Origin: Candidatus Omnitrophota bacterium
Lineage (GTDB): Bacteria > Ratteibacteria > UBA8468 > B48-G9 > DSTR01
Direction: 5' to 3'
Assembly: GCA_023818865.1 (NCBI GenBank)
Contig: JAMWDF010000029.1
Location: forward strand, 1-17,276
DNA length: 17,276 nt
Made by a program: the position numbers and the translations under genes. Shown in pieces: positions 7,010 to 16,100 of the stretch. The notes beneath the pieces are model-generated. The model worked only from the letters and a program-made list of their open reading frames with translations. It searched no databases and had not been told where the DNA came from. Each line of letters opens with the position of its first letter. The stretch's first letter is position 1.

Positions 7010-8827
7010 ATGGGAAATAGCCTTTTTCTCCCGATCAGCCGGGAAGAAATGCTGGCCAGGGGATGGAAAGGAATAGATATTCTTCTTATCTCCGGCGACG
7101 CTTATGTGGACCATCCAGCCTTCGGCGTGGCAGTTATCGGTCGGGTGCTGGAAGCTGAGGGTTACCGGGTGGCCATCCTTCCTCAGCCAGACTGGCGCTA
7201 CAAAGACGAGTTTATTCAGTTTGGCCGGCCTAAACTTTTTGTTGGTATCACCGCTGGCAACCTTGACTCCCTGTTAGCGCACTACTCATCCGCTCATATT
7301 CCCAGGAAGGTGGATGCGTACTCTCCAGGTGGGCAGCCAGGGAAAAGGCCTGATCGGGCAACCATTGTCTACGCTAACCGGGTCCGCGAGTGTTTCCCTG
7401 GTATTCCGATTGTCCTTGGCGGGATTGAAGCTTCTTTGAGGCGGCTGGCTCATTACGATTACTGGTCAGATTCGGTCCGTCGGTCTATCTTGGTGGATAG
7501 CCGAGCCAACCTGATTGCTTACGGGTTGGCGGAAAAAGCAGTAAAAGAGATAGCCAGGCGATTAGCCCAAGGAGAGAACCCTGATTCTATCTGTGACTTG
7601 CCCGGTACAGTGTGGATTACCAGTGAGAAAAGCCGTTGGCCGAAGGAAAGGGTAATGCTTCCTTCAGAGGAAGAAGTGAAGGAAAACAAAAATAAGTTTG
7701 CCGAAGCCTTTCGCCAGTGGTATCAACAACTTGACCCGCGCCAGGCTAAACCGGTTGTTCAACCTTCAGCTAACCGGTACATAGTCCAGATGCCCCCAGC
7801 TTTGCCCTTAACTAGGGAGGAACTTGATGCTATTTACCGACTACCTTTTACCCGACAAGCCCACCCCATTTATGAAAGTGAAGGAGGAGTACCGGCCCTA
7901 AAGACAGTAGAAACATCTATTACCGCTCACCGGGGTTGCGGAGGTGGCTGTGCCTTTTGTTCCCTGGCAGTTCACCAGGGAAGATTAGTTCAGAGCCGGT
8001 CGTCGGATTCAGTTTGGGAAGAAGTAGAATTCATCAGCCGTCAGAACTGGTTCAGAGGCACCATCACTGATATCGGTGGTCCTACCGCTAACCTTTATGG
8101 TTCAATTTGCCAGAAGAAGGCTGGGTGCCAACGAGAAAGTTGTTTGTATCCGTCAAAATGTCCCTACTTTTCCCTTAACGGCAGCCGCCACCTTTCTCTT
8201 CTCAGCCTGGTCAGTCGTATTCCCCGGGTAAAGCATGTTTTTGTGGGAACTGGGATCCGTCATGACCTCATCTTTGAAGATAATTGCCCTGATTATCTGA
8301 AGGAACTTTGCCGCCAGTATGTCGGTGGACATCTCAAGGTGGCACCGGAGCATATCTGCCAACCGGTCCTGGTCTGTATGCGCAAGAGAAACCACGAAAC
8401 TTTTGAGATGTTTCGGGATAAATTCAAACAAGCAGTGAGACTTTCTGGAAAAGATTTATATCTTACTCCTTACTTTATGTCTGGCCATCCTGCCTGCACG
8501 GTGGAGCATATGGTAGAACTGGCTGAATACCTATACCGATTCGGCTATTTTCTGGAGCAACTACAGGATTTTATTCCCCTGCCGATGACCGTATCGGCCT
8601 GTATATATCACACCGGTCTTGACCCGCTCACTGGCCAGGAAGTTTACTGTTGTCGTGGTCAGGAGAAGAATATTCAGCGCGCTCTTCTGCAACCATCTGA
8701 CCCTAGAAACAGAAAAAGACTGACCCCACTGTTGAAAAAGATAGGCAAGCCCCATTTGCTAAAGAAACCAGGCGGCCAAGGCAAATCTAACCGAAGTGAA
8801 TATCAAGTAAGAGATGTAGTTTACTAA
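7010..8827 (+). CDS. YgiQ family (UPF0313) radical SAM protein
   Basis: A 605-residue cytoplasmic radical SAM protein of the YgiQ/UPF0313 family, whose reaction is unknown. The N-terminus, with LPISREEMLARGWKGIDILL and GDAYVDHPAFG (residues 7-40), is the typical family opening and belongs to a cobalamin-binding-like region. The radical SAM cluster is C310, C314 and C317 in RGCGGGCAFC. An additional cysteine group (CQKKAGCQRESCLYPSKC, about 367-384) follows, as in the family. It is shorter at the C-terminus than the roughly 740-residue E. coli form. The ATG matches the family start but has no ribosome site: the upstream bases are AT-rich, with a TAAAAT at 6996-7001 that could be a -10 box for a leaderless message. 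The gene stands alone, divergent from the MFS unit and followed by a likely terminator. Confidence 0.9.
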   Translation: MGNSLFLPISREEMLARGWKGIDILLISGDAYVDHPAFGVAVIGRVLEAEGYRVAILPQPDWRYKDEFIQFGRPKLFVGITAGNLDSLLAHYSSAHIPRKVDAYSPGGQPGKRPDRATIVYANRVRECFPGIPIVLGGIEASLRRLAHYDYWSDSVRRSILVDSRANLIAYGLAEKAVKEIARRLAQGENPDSICDLPGTVWITSEKSRWPKERVMLPSEEEVKENKNKFAEAFRQWYQQLDPRQAKPVVQPSANRYIVQMPPALPLTREELDAIYRLPFTRQAHPIYESEGGVPALKTVETSITAHRGCGGGCAFCSLAVHQGRLVQSRSSDSVWEEVEFISRQNWFRGTITDIGGPTANLYGSICQKKAGCQRESCLYPSKCPYFSLNGSRHLSLLSLVSRIPRVKHVFVGTGIRHDLIFEDNCPDYLKELCRQYVGGHLKVAPEHICQPVLVCMRKRNHETFEMFRDKFKQAVRLSGKDLYLTPYFMSGHPACTVEHMVELAEYLYRFGYFLEQLQDFIPLPMTVSACIYHTGLDPLTGQEVYCCRGQEKNIQRALLQPSDPRNRKRLTPLLKKIGKPHLLKKPGGQGKSNRSEYQVRDVVY

Positions 8828-8899
8828 GGCAGCAGGCAAAGAGTCAGGGTGGGCAAGTTAACGCTGTCAGGAAGGTTTTCTTAGAAAAAACCAAAGGTT

Positions 8900-8934
8900 T
8901 CTCCCTCGGCAGAAGCATGAGGAGATTATTTTTT
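8900..8934 (+). terminator. probable rho-independent terminator after YgiQ gene
   Basis: TCTCC (8900-8904) pairs with GGAGA (8921-8925). The stem continues with TC/GA and GC/GC pairs past one-base bulges to an AGAA loop, and is followed by TTATTTTTT (8926-8934). The T tract runs directly into the -35 box of the next promoter. The bulges make it imperfect. A second A/T stem, GGTTTT with AAAACC (8874-8892), lies just before it. Confidence 0.5.
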
Positions 8935-8962
8935 GACAAGCCGAATCACTCTGTGGTAAACT
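8933..8962 (+). promoter_or_regulatory. promoter of the pilin/glycosidase cluster
   Basis: A perfect TTGACA (8933-8938), an 18-base spacer, and TAAACT (8957-8962) preceded by TG in the extended -10 position. It is followed by an AAGGAGG ribosome site (8975-8981) 6 bases before the prepilin ATG. The short leader of about 20 bases leaves no room for a riboswitch. Confidence 0.65.
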
Positions 8963-8987
8963 AATAAATAAGAAAAGGAGGAATAAC

Positions 8988-9770
8988 ATGAAAAGAAAAA
9001 AGACTTCCGTCAAGCAGAGTGGTTTTGGCTTTACCCTGATTGAACTTTTGGTTGTAGTAGCCATCATCGCCATTTTAGCCGCGATGCTCTTACCGGTTCT
9101 CAGTCTGGCGAGAGAAAAAGCCAGAACTTCGGTGTGTATGGCTAATTTAAAACAGCTAGGGTTGGCGTTTGCGATGTACTGGCAGGATTACGATGAGAAC
9201 TTCCCCTGGGTCTACCAACCAGAAAACTACAATAACGGGCCGTTCTGGTTTGGGGCGATTGCAGTCTATACTGGGGCGGTGAAACAACCGGTAACCAGCG
9301 GTTCCTGGGTTCCGCCTTACAGCAGTCCATTTTACTGTCCAACTTTCCTCCCTCTTGTGAAGAAGTATTATCCTGGTACTGGCTATGCTCCCAACGCAAA
9401 CGCCAGGTGGTTCATCGGCTACGGAATATCCGTCCATGCCTGGGGGGCTGCTGGACATCCAGGAATAAGGCGTCCGTGGAAGTTATCCAAGGTGACCAAA
9501 CCTTCGGAAACAATGCTCCTGGCTGAAGTGGCCGGTTGTTCCATAAGCACTGTGTGTTGCGGTTACAATGATGCCAGAAACTTTCGCCGGCACGGCCGAA
9601 ATGCCACTTTAAGCAATGTTTATTACGGCGGAGCCGGTCTTCAGTTAGGCTCCAATATCTTGTTCGTTGACGGCTCGGTGGTCCACTTCCCTGACGGGGA
9701 CTCTCTCTGGAACCAGTGGCGGTATGGTCCTCAGAATAAGTACCCGTTTACCATGGGTTATTACCAATAA
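8988..9770 (+). CDS. prepilin-type protein with C-terminal DG motif
   Basis: A 260-residue type IV prepilin-like protein of the kind expanded in Planctomycetes, Verrucomicrobia and Lentisphaerae. After a basic leader the class III signal GFG/FTLIELLVVVAIIAILAAMLLP is clear: predicted cleavage after G14, mature first residue F15, and the conserved glutamate E19 at mature position 5. The protein ends with NILFVDGSVVHF (223-234), the DG part of the H-X9-DG prepilin motif. The best histidine (H202) is 26 residues before D228 rather than about ten, because a loop is inserted. An unusual cysteine group C184, C190, C191 lies in the same region. It should be an inner-membrane or surface pseudopilin. 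It is first in a four-gene cluster, with a strong promoter and ribosome site. No secretion ATPase or prepilin peptidase is in the window. Confidence 0.85.
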   Translation: MKRKKTSVKQSGFGFTLIELLVVVAIIAILAAMLLPVLSLAREKARTSVCMANLKQLGLAFAMYWQDYDENFPWVYQPENYNNGPFWFGAIAVYTGAVKQPVTSGSWVPPYSSPFYCPTFLPLVKKYYPGTGYAPNANARWFIGYGISVHAWGAAGHPGIRRPWKLSKVTKPSETMLLAEVAGCSISTVCCGYNDARNFRRHGRNATLSNVYYGGAGLQLGSNILFVDGSVVHFPDGDSLWNQWRYGPQNKYPFTMGYYQ

Positions 9771-9776
9771 TTGTTA

Positions 9777-10541
9777 ATGAAAGGACCTCGGGTCGCTGGA
9801 TTGTTACTTGGGGGCTTGGTGATTCTGGTCGGTTGCCAGAAGCTGGATAAAAAGGCAACTGGCTATGCTCAGAAGACTGATATAGAGTTAACCGCAGAAT
9901 TCCTTAGAGAAAAGTGGTCGCTGGTTTATTTGCACCTTTACCAGGACTTACCCCATTTTTATTTTGTCCCCCTGCAGGATATGACTACAGCTGATTCTAC
10001 CAGGGTCAGAATCTGGGCAGAAGAAGATCTCCGTCTGGGAAGATGTGATCAGGATTTGAAAAAAACCTTAAAGCAGAAGAAACTAGCGGCTTATTGGCGG
10101 GGACCATATATGATTTGCCCTATGCCAGGAGTTTTCTGCACCATTGGCAATTATCCTATTAAGGAAGCCACCAAAGATATCTGGGGCAGAAGTTACAGGA
10201 TGTTCTACTACACCTTTGGTTCTCCAGAGTTCCCAACAGAAACAGAAAGGAAATTGATTCCACCAGGTGAAAAGGGAGTAATGATTTTGATTTCCGGCGG
10301 CCCTGACGGTGTGCTTCAGTCCTGCGCAGCTGACAGGTCTGACCGGGATAGCCTGATTAAGACCGCTCCGCCGGTGGAAAAAGCCGGGCAGAAAGATTTT
10401 GCCCGGTTTGACCCTTTTTCGCCTTATCTGTCAGAACCCGATCCCTACACTGTGCTCTCTATAAGGAAATTGCAAGCGATGAAAGACAAAGCGGACCGGA
10501 ATTACGAAGAATTTTTGCGCCGGAGAAAAGAAAAATTTTAG
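9777..10541 (+). CDS. lipoprotein with GspG-like C-terminal pseudopilin domain
   Basis: A roughly 254-residue predicted lipoprotein. The N-terminus is a lipoprotein signal, GLLLGGLVILVGC, with lipobox LVGC. A middle region of about 80 residues is unassigned. Then the segment YWRGPYMICP ... KDIWGRSYRMFYYTFGSP ... GVMILISGGPDGV (about residues 108-181, counting from a TTG at 9771) matches the pattern of the T2SS major pseudopilin GspG globular domain (GPYL ... DPWGNPY ... SxGxDG). The pilin transmembrane helix is absent and replaced by a lipid anchor. The C-terminal 30 residues are charged and helical. The start may be the ATG at 9777 or the TTG at 9771, which directly abuts the prepilin stop. 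Neither has a ribosome site, so translation is probably coupled to the prepilin gene. The GspG resemblance is my reading of motif order, not a search result. Confidence 0.6.
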   Translation: MKGPRVAGLLLGGLVILVGCQKLDKKATGYAQKTDIELTAEFLREKWSLVYLHLYQDLPHFYFVPLQDMTTADSTRVRIWAEEDLRLGRCDQDLKKTLKQKKLAAYWRGPYMICPMPGVFCTIGNYPIKEATKDIWGRSYRMFYYTFGSPEFPTETERKLIPPGEKGVMILISGGPDGVLQSCAADRSDRDSLIKTAPPVEKAGQKDFARFDPFSPYLSEPDPYTVLSIRKLQAMKDKADRNYEEFLRRRKEKF

Positions 10542-10556
10542 CTAATCCTGGCGGCA

Positions 10557-10576
10557 GTGATATACTTTTTACCCAG
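10557..10576 (+). promoter_or_regulatory. candidate internal promoter, shared 20-base element
   Basis: GTGATATACTTTTTACCCAG contains an extended -10 TGATATACT (-10 hexamer at 10561-10566) and matches 19 of 20 bases of the MFS-unit promoter (6960-6941, minus strand). CCTGG (10547-10551) and CCAGG (10573-10577) flank it as an inverted repeat. A transcript from here would start near 10573 and carry the AAGGGGG ribosome site of the DUF4838 gene. The -35 region is poor. Confidence 0.45.
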
Positions 10577-10610
10577 GCGAGTTGAACTTTCACGTAACCA
10601 AGGGGGAAAA

Positions 10611-13070
10611 ATGAAACTGGCGCTGGCTGTAATCGGAGCAGTAGTTTTCTGTTTTGTTAGGATAGCCAGAAGCGAGGTTATTCTGGTAAAAGATGGTCAG
10701 CCGCAGAGTGTCATCGTTATTTCTTCCAATCCCAAAAAAGCGGCCCAATTGGCGGCTTTTGAGCTGCAGCACCATCTTAAACTGATTACTGGCGCTACTG
10801 TACCAATAGTCAAAGATACTGAGAAAACCAACGGGGTAAAAATCTTGGTGGGACAAAGCCGGGAAACTGACCGGCTGAAAATTGGGAAGAATTTGACTGG
10901 ACAAACTTACCTGATTAAGTTTCTACCTGGCAGCATAGTTTTGCTCGGCAAAGACAAAGACGATTCGGCTGAGGTCAAATACGGAGAAGAAAATCCTTCT
11001 GTCTGGAGAACCTGGCCTGGATTTTTTGACCAACAGGGAACACTTTACGCTGTCTATGAATTTCTGGAGAAATGCTGCGGAGTGAGATGGTTCAATCCGA
11101 CTGATACAGGAACTTTCTATCCCTCAAAAAAGACATTAGCGGTGAAAGCAAGCGAGACCAGGAAAGAACCCTTTTTCCTCTACCGGGAAGTTTATCCAGG
11201 AATGACTGTCCTGGATAGATATGACTGGAGTGTTTCTGGCTTATGGAAAGGGACTTTTAATGCAGAAGATTCAGATTATCAAGAATGGGAAAAAACTGCC
11301 TATCAGTCGCTCCGCGAAAAGTTTACCAAAGCTAATGATTACCAAGAAGCGAAAAGATACCGGATTAATCTTTTCTTGCACCGGATGAGGGTCGGCGGAG
11401 AAAAAAGGGTAGCCAACCACTCCCTTTATCACTACTATAAGGAATATCCACCGGAGAAATATCCGGAAATTTGGGCAAAGGGATACGAAGGTACACCGGT
11501 CCAACTCTGCTATACCAGTGAGAAACTGATTGAATTGGTGAGCAAAGAGGCCGAGGAGTATTTTAAACTCCCGGAAGAAAAGAGGAAGTGGGGACCTAAT
11601 GTCTTTGCGGTGGAACCAATGGATAATCGTTCCTTCTGCCGGTGTGATAAGTGTCAGGAACTGATTAAAAGAGGGAAGGCATATCCCTACTATTCCTCTG
11701 GTGATCATAGCGAATACCATTTTAACTTTGTGAACGAAATTGCCAGGAGATTGAAAAAAACCAATCCAGACAAGATGATTATCACCTTAGCTTATGCCTC
11801 TCACGCCAAATATCCTGAAACCATCAAACTTGAACCTAACATTGAAGTGATGTTTTGTTTCGCGGCTAATAGGAGCCCTTTTTCCCAAGGGTATCAGCCC
11901 GAACTAACCATCCTGAAGGAGTGGGTGGAAAAAAGCAAGAAGGACAAGAGACCGCTTTCCCTCTGGCTTTACTACACTTTCCCCAAGGAGCACGCAGACT
12001 CTGGAAACTTCTACTGCTTCCCAGGATTTTTTGCCCACACCATTGACCACCAGTTCAAATTCTTCCATCAGTCTGGCATCCGGGGTGTTTTTCACTGTGG
12101 GTATGGTCAAGAAGTGGAAGCTTATGTCACCTACCGGTTGATGCTTGACCCCAAGGAAAATATAGAGCAGATTCTCAACGAATATTTCTCTTCTCTCTAT
12201 GGCCAGGCTGCCCAAGAGATGAAGGATATTTATCTCCTGATTGAGCAGACCTATACCGACCAGAAAAATCATCCGGAAGGAGTCTCCCTTGCCGTGGCCT
12301 CTTACAAGTATCAGGGAACTAAAGAAAGAATGGAAAAGATCAGGGAACTGATGGCGAAAGCCAGGAGCAAAGCCAAGACAGATACAGAAAAAAGAAACAT
12401 TGAGTTGTTTGACCTGGCGATTGTCAGATACATGGAAAAGGGTTATCAGCTTTATCAGGAAGCTGAAGCCTTGCCTCAGTTGGAACTTACTATTTCCCGC
12501 ACCCAAAAAGTCCAGGACATAAGAAAGATTAACTGGTCAGGCGCCACAAGAATTGGCCCCTGGTATGAACGAGGAACCAATACTCCCACCGGAAGAAAAC
12601 TAGAAGGGGCAATTCTTCACGATGGAGAAAACCTTTACTTGCAGCTGGTTGATTACTGCGAAGCAGACAAGCTCCAATCTTCTTCAATCGTTTTTCCGGC
12701 AGATGACTGGGAGATTTTCGTTGCCAAACAGAGAGGGTTGCCTTACCGGCAGATTTCCTTCAGCCCTAAGGGGCTGATCGTAGTTCTTTCCCATGGGGAG
12801 ATTAATTTTAGGCGGAATGTCACTATCAGTGAGCACGGGATTGAAGTCTGGTCGGTACCGGTTGGGGATCGCTGGAGCAGTGTGATAAAAATCCCGTTTA
12901 AAGATCTAGCCTTGGAAGGATACAAACCAGGAGAAAAAGTCTATCTCAATATTGTCCGGGTTTCTTCTGGCAAGATTAACAAGAAAGGCACTCTGGATAT
13001 AGAAACCCTGGTGCCTTTCTCCAGCGTTCATCAGCTGGAAAGACTGGCGGAACTTCGGCTGGCCAACTGA
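10611..13070 (+). CDS. secreted DUF4838 protein with CBM9-like C-terminal domain
   Basis: An 819-residue exported protein. The ATG at 10611 has an AAGGGGG ribosome site 4 bases upstream and begins a good signal peptide (MKLALAVIGAVVFCFVRIARS, cleavage expected before E22), so I prefer it to the in-frame GTG at 10557. Residues about 22-170 form an alpha-glucuronidase/GH20-like N-terminal domain (AAFELQHHLKLITGA, YAVYEFLEKCCGVRWFNP). The DUF4838 region follows, with its CxCxxC group at C343, C345 and C348 and the segment VNEIARRLKKTNPDKMI. DUF4838 proteins are TIM-barrel-like and often sit near glycosidases; no activity is established to my knowledge. The last 190 residues (about 628-815) look like a CBM9/DOMON-type beta-sandwich: ENLYLQLVDY, then DDWEIFVAK. 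It lies 69 bases after the lipoprotein gene and 46 before the LamG gene. It is likely to bind and act on an acidic or amino-sugar glycan, by inference. Confidence 0.82.
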   Translation: MKLALAVIGAVVFCFVRIARSEVILVKDGQPQSVIVISSNPKKAAQLAAFELQHHLKLITGATVPIVKDTEKTNGVKILVGQSRETDRLKIGKNLTGQTYLIKFLPGSIVLLGKDKDDSAEVKYGEENPSVWRTWPGFFDQQGTLYAVYEFLEKCCGVRWFNPTDTGTFYPSKKTLAVKASETRKEPFFLYREVYPGMTVLDRYDWSVSGLWKGTFNAEDSDYQEWEKTAYQSLREKFTKANDYQEAKRYRINLFLHRMRVGGEKRVANHSLYHYYKEYPPEKYPEIWAKGYEGTPVQLCYTSEKLIELVSKEAEEYFKLPEEKRKWGPNVFAVEPMDNRSFCRCDKCQELIKRGKAYPYYSSGDHSEYHFNFVNEIARRLKKTNPDKMIITLAYASHAKYPETIKLEPNIEVMFCFAANRSPFSQGYQPELTILKEWVEKSKKDKRPLSLWLYYTFPKEHADSGNFYCFPGFFAHTIDHQFKFFHQSGIRGVFHCGYGQEVEAYVTYRLMLDPKENIEQILNEYFSSLYGQAAQEMKDIYLLIEQTYTDQKNHPEGVSLAVASYKYQGTKERMEKIRELMAKARSKAKTDTEKRNIELFDLAIVRYMEKGYQLYQEAEALPQLELTISRTQKVQDIRKINWSGATRIGPWYERGTNTPTGRKLEGAILHDGENLYLQLVDYCEADKLQSSSIVFPADDWEIFVAKQRGLPYRQISFSPKGLIVVLSHGEINFRRNVTISEHGIEVWSVPVGDRWSSVIKIPFKDLALEGYKPGEKVYLNIVRVSSGKINKKGTLDIETLVPFSSVHQLERLAELRLAN

Positions 13071-13076
13071 CCATTA

Positions 13077-13100
13077 CTCAAGCCAGTCGGCTTTATTGAG
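13077..13100 (+). other. short hairpin between DUF4838 and LamG genes
   Basis: CTCA AGCC (13077-13084) pairs with GGCT and TGAG (13089-13100) around an AGTC loop, with a 4-base bulge TTAT on one side. No T tract follows, so it is not a standard terminator. It could stabilise or process the message between the two genes. Confidence 0.25.
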
Positions 13101-13116
13101 CAGGGGTGGGCAACGA

Positions 13117-16100
13117 ATGAGAAAGACAATTCTTCTTTGCTGCCTTGGTTTTCTTTGCTTTTCAGAAATCCTTCTAGCCGGAGGGTATGCTGCTGATTTA
13201 ACATTTTGGAAGCCTCTTCAACCTTCTTCTGGTACCCTATTGCTGTTGAACTTTGACCAGAAGGAGATGCTTCTTCAAGATTATTCTCCAGATAAAGCCA
13301 AGGTAGAACTTTTCGGGAAAGCCCTCACTGTTCCGGGTAAGTTTGGGTATGGCTTGGCTCTGGAAGATGGCTTGGTCAAGATTAGTCTTTCCCGACCAGT
13401 AGCCTTTGAATTTTCCTGGATGAGTCCCTCTCCCCAATTTTCTGGGCAAGCCTGGGTGTTCTTGTCCCAATATCCAGAGAAGGAAGTTACCATCTTTGAA
13501 CGGCCGTTTATCCCTCGCCGCCAGAACTACTGGTCATTAACAATTCAACCGAACGGGGCTGCGGTGATGCGCTGGCGTCGCCATGAAGGTTTACAGAAAG
13601 AGATGGTGGTAAGTACTAATCCGAGAACCGTACCTATCGGTCAGTGGTTTCACCTGGCTGGGCTTTTCCGGCATGGTCATCATGCGGCTATCTACCTCAA
13701 CGGAGAGGAGAAAGGTACCACTCTTTTCTTAAGTAAATGGCAACTCAATGAAGCTCCGGCAGTGGAAAAAGACCCCGGTGTAATCTATCTGGGCAATAGT
13801 GAAAAAGGCGATTCCCTTTTTCCTGGCTATCTGGATGAAGTCCGGCTGTCAACTGATGTGATTTACTTTTTCTCTCGGCCGGATAACTCTTGGTGTGATG
13901 TGGAAAAAACCAAGTCTGTTTTGATCGGTCCGCCATACACTCCAGCCGAGGAAGAGATTCTTCTTCATGTTGATGCAGAAAATCCTGATCTGGTCAGACT
14001 GACCAGAAAGAAGGATATGAAACCGGTCTTCACCAAAAATTTGCCGGTAAGTTTGATTCCCGGTGTTTCTGGAAAGGGCTTTACCGGAGCAGTGTCTTTT
14101 CCCCAAGAAGATATCTTAAACCGGGCAGAAGGCGCTTTGGAATTCTGGTTTGCCCCGATTAACTGGTCTAATGGCCAGTCTTTTCACCTGGGTATTTTTG
14201 GGGGTCCATTCTCCATCTATGTTTTTAATACCGGCGTGGTTCAAGCGCCCTGGGTTCCAGTCGTTGCTTATTTCCCGGACCGGTCCAATTTCCCTTTTCA
14301 TGGGCTTTTCTCACCGGAGAAATGGGAGCATCTGGTAGTCTGCTGGGAAAAAGACGAAATTACCACTTATCATAACGGTGATTTTTCTCACCGGGGCCGG
14401 CTAGCTGGTGGGAACTTCAATCAGGTGGCTGGCCGCTGGCCTTTGAGTTTTAATCAGTACGCTACAACTAATTGGTATGACGAAATTTTCGTTTACAACC
14501 GCTCCCTTTCTCCTCAGGAAGTGAGTAACTGCTACTGGCGGTATAAAGATCAATCCCGGCTTAAACCTCTCCTGCCGGTGGAAGCAGAAATAAGTTACCT
14601 ACAAGGCTCAAACCTAATTTGTTTCCGCATCGTCCGAGGGAATCAGTTGGCCAGCCAATTTCAAGTAGAAGTGAAAAAGAGGAATGGCCAGGTTTTATAT
14701 TCGGGAAAGATAAAGAATTTTTCTGGTCAGGATTGGGAGACAGAAAAGTTGCCCCATTTGGTTGAGGGAGAATACCTTGCCAGCGTAAAGTTCTTTTCTA
14801 AGAAAAACCAAGAGGCTAGCCGGCAGGAAAAGGCTTTTACCGTCAAGCATTTCCCCTGGGAAGGTAACAATATCGGCAAAGAGCCTATCATCATTCCGCC
14901 ATACCAGCCGCTGACCGTCGCCGGTAATAAGATTAGTCTGTGGGGAAGGAATTTCACCTTGGGTAAGAATGGACTCCCTGAAAGTCTCGTCAGCCAAGGG
15001 CAGGAGATTTTAGCCCGGCCGATTAACTTAGTGGCTGAGACCGAGCAAGGCGAAATTTCTTTGCAGGGGGAAAGAATTATTTTGAAGGATATCCCTGGTT
15101 TTAAGGTAGTCAACCAGCTGGATTATTTAAAGGGGCCGCTGACTGGAGCCATTCCCCCGCTTGAGTTAACCCAAAGTTCTGGTTACCAGGTAAAGGTATT
15201 TTCTGCCGGCGCCCTGGGAAAGGTCAAAGTAGAACTTTCTGGCTGGGTGGATTTTGACGGCTGGTATCAATTCAAGGTAGCTCTGAAACCAGAAAAAGAA
15301 CCGGTAAAACTTCAATCTCTGGCTTTGGTAATTCCTTTCTTTTCCCAGGCTGATACCCTGTATGCCCAGGTGCTTGATCGTTCCCTTGACCCTAATGGCT
15401 ACGTTAACTCCTCAGGGGAGTTTGGAGGAATTGCCAAAAAAGAAGGCTGGAGTTGGAACAGCCTTATCCTGAAGAGAAAAGAGCGGTGGAAAAGTTTTGT
15501 CCCGCAGGTTTTTGTTGGGACAGGTGATGTTGGTCTGTGGTGGTTAGCCGAGAGCGCTGAGGGGTGGGTGCTGGCTGATGATGTTCCCTGCGTTACGGTG
15601 ACGAGATATCCAGAAGAGGTAAGGCTGACATTGAAAATCATAGGGTCTCCAGTTGTTCTGACAGGGCAAAGAGTTTTTGAAAGCGCACTTTTGCCTGGGC
15701 CGGTTAAGCCAATGGTGAGCAGGTGGCGGGAGATAGGCTGGATGAGAGGGAAATCTACCAAGAATTACTACAGCCATGACACCTCAGGCTACCGCTACTG
15801 GGGAGACAGCGTAGATTCTTTTTCTTTGCCCAGTGAAGATGATTACCGAAAACTGGGGGCTTTCCTTCAGAATCCGGCCAAGGTTAATCCATACTATTCC
15901 TGGTATCCCAGCCAAGGAGTGAAAGACGGAGTACCCCATGTTCTTTACGGGAGCACCTGGATGACTGGTCTGGGGATGGAAGAGTTCAAGTACTACGGTC
16001 GGGAATGGCTGGGAGACGAAAATTGGAAACCACTGCCTGACCTTACTTTTGAGGGAGAACCAAACTACGGAAACACCTGCCGTTGGCTCACCCCGGAACA

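Noticed and set aside
10557..10610. GTG at 10557 as an upstream start for the DUF4838 protein
   Set aside because: It has no ribosome site, would bury the signal peptide behind 18 polar residues, and coincides with a promoter-like element; the ATG at 10611 has AAGGGGG and a proper signal peptide.
11271..11720. 149-residue minus-strand open frame inside the DUF4838 gene
   Set aside because: Antisense shadow with no recognisable domain or ribosome site.
11904..12506. 200-residue minus-strand open frame inside the DUF4838 gene
   Set aside because: It is entirely antisense to a well supported coding sequence, has no family motif, and its residues are those expected from the complementary strand.
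13077..13100. Hairpin before the LamG gene as a terminator
   Set aside because: The stem is short and bulged and no T tract follows; the next gene is in the same direction and likely co-transcribed.
13096..13116. TTG at 13096 as start of the LamG/GH123-like protein
   Set aside because: The ATG at 13117 has a better placed ribosome site and directly begins the signal peptide.
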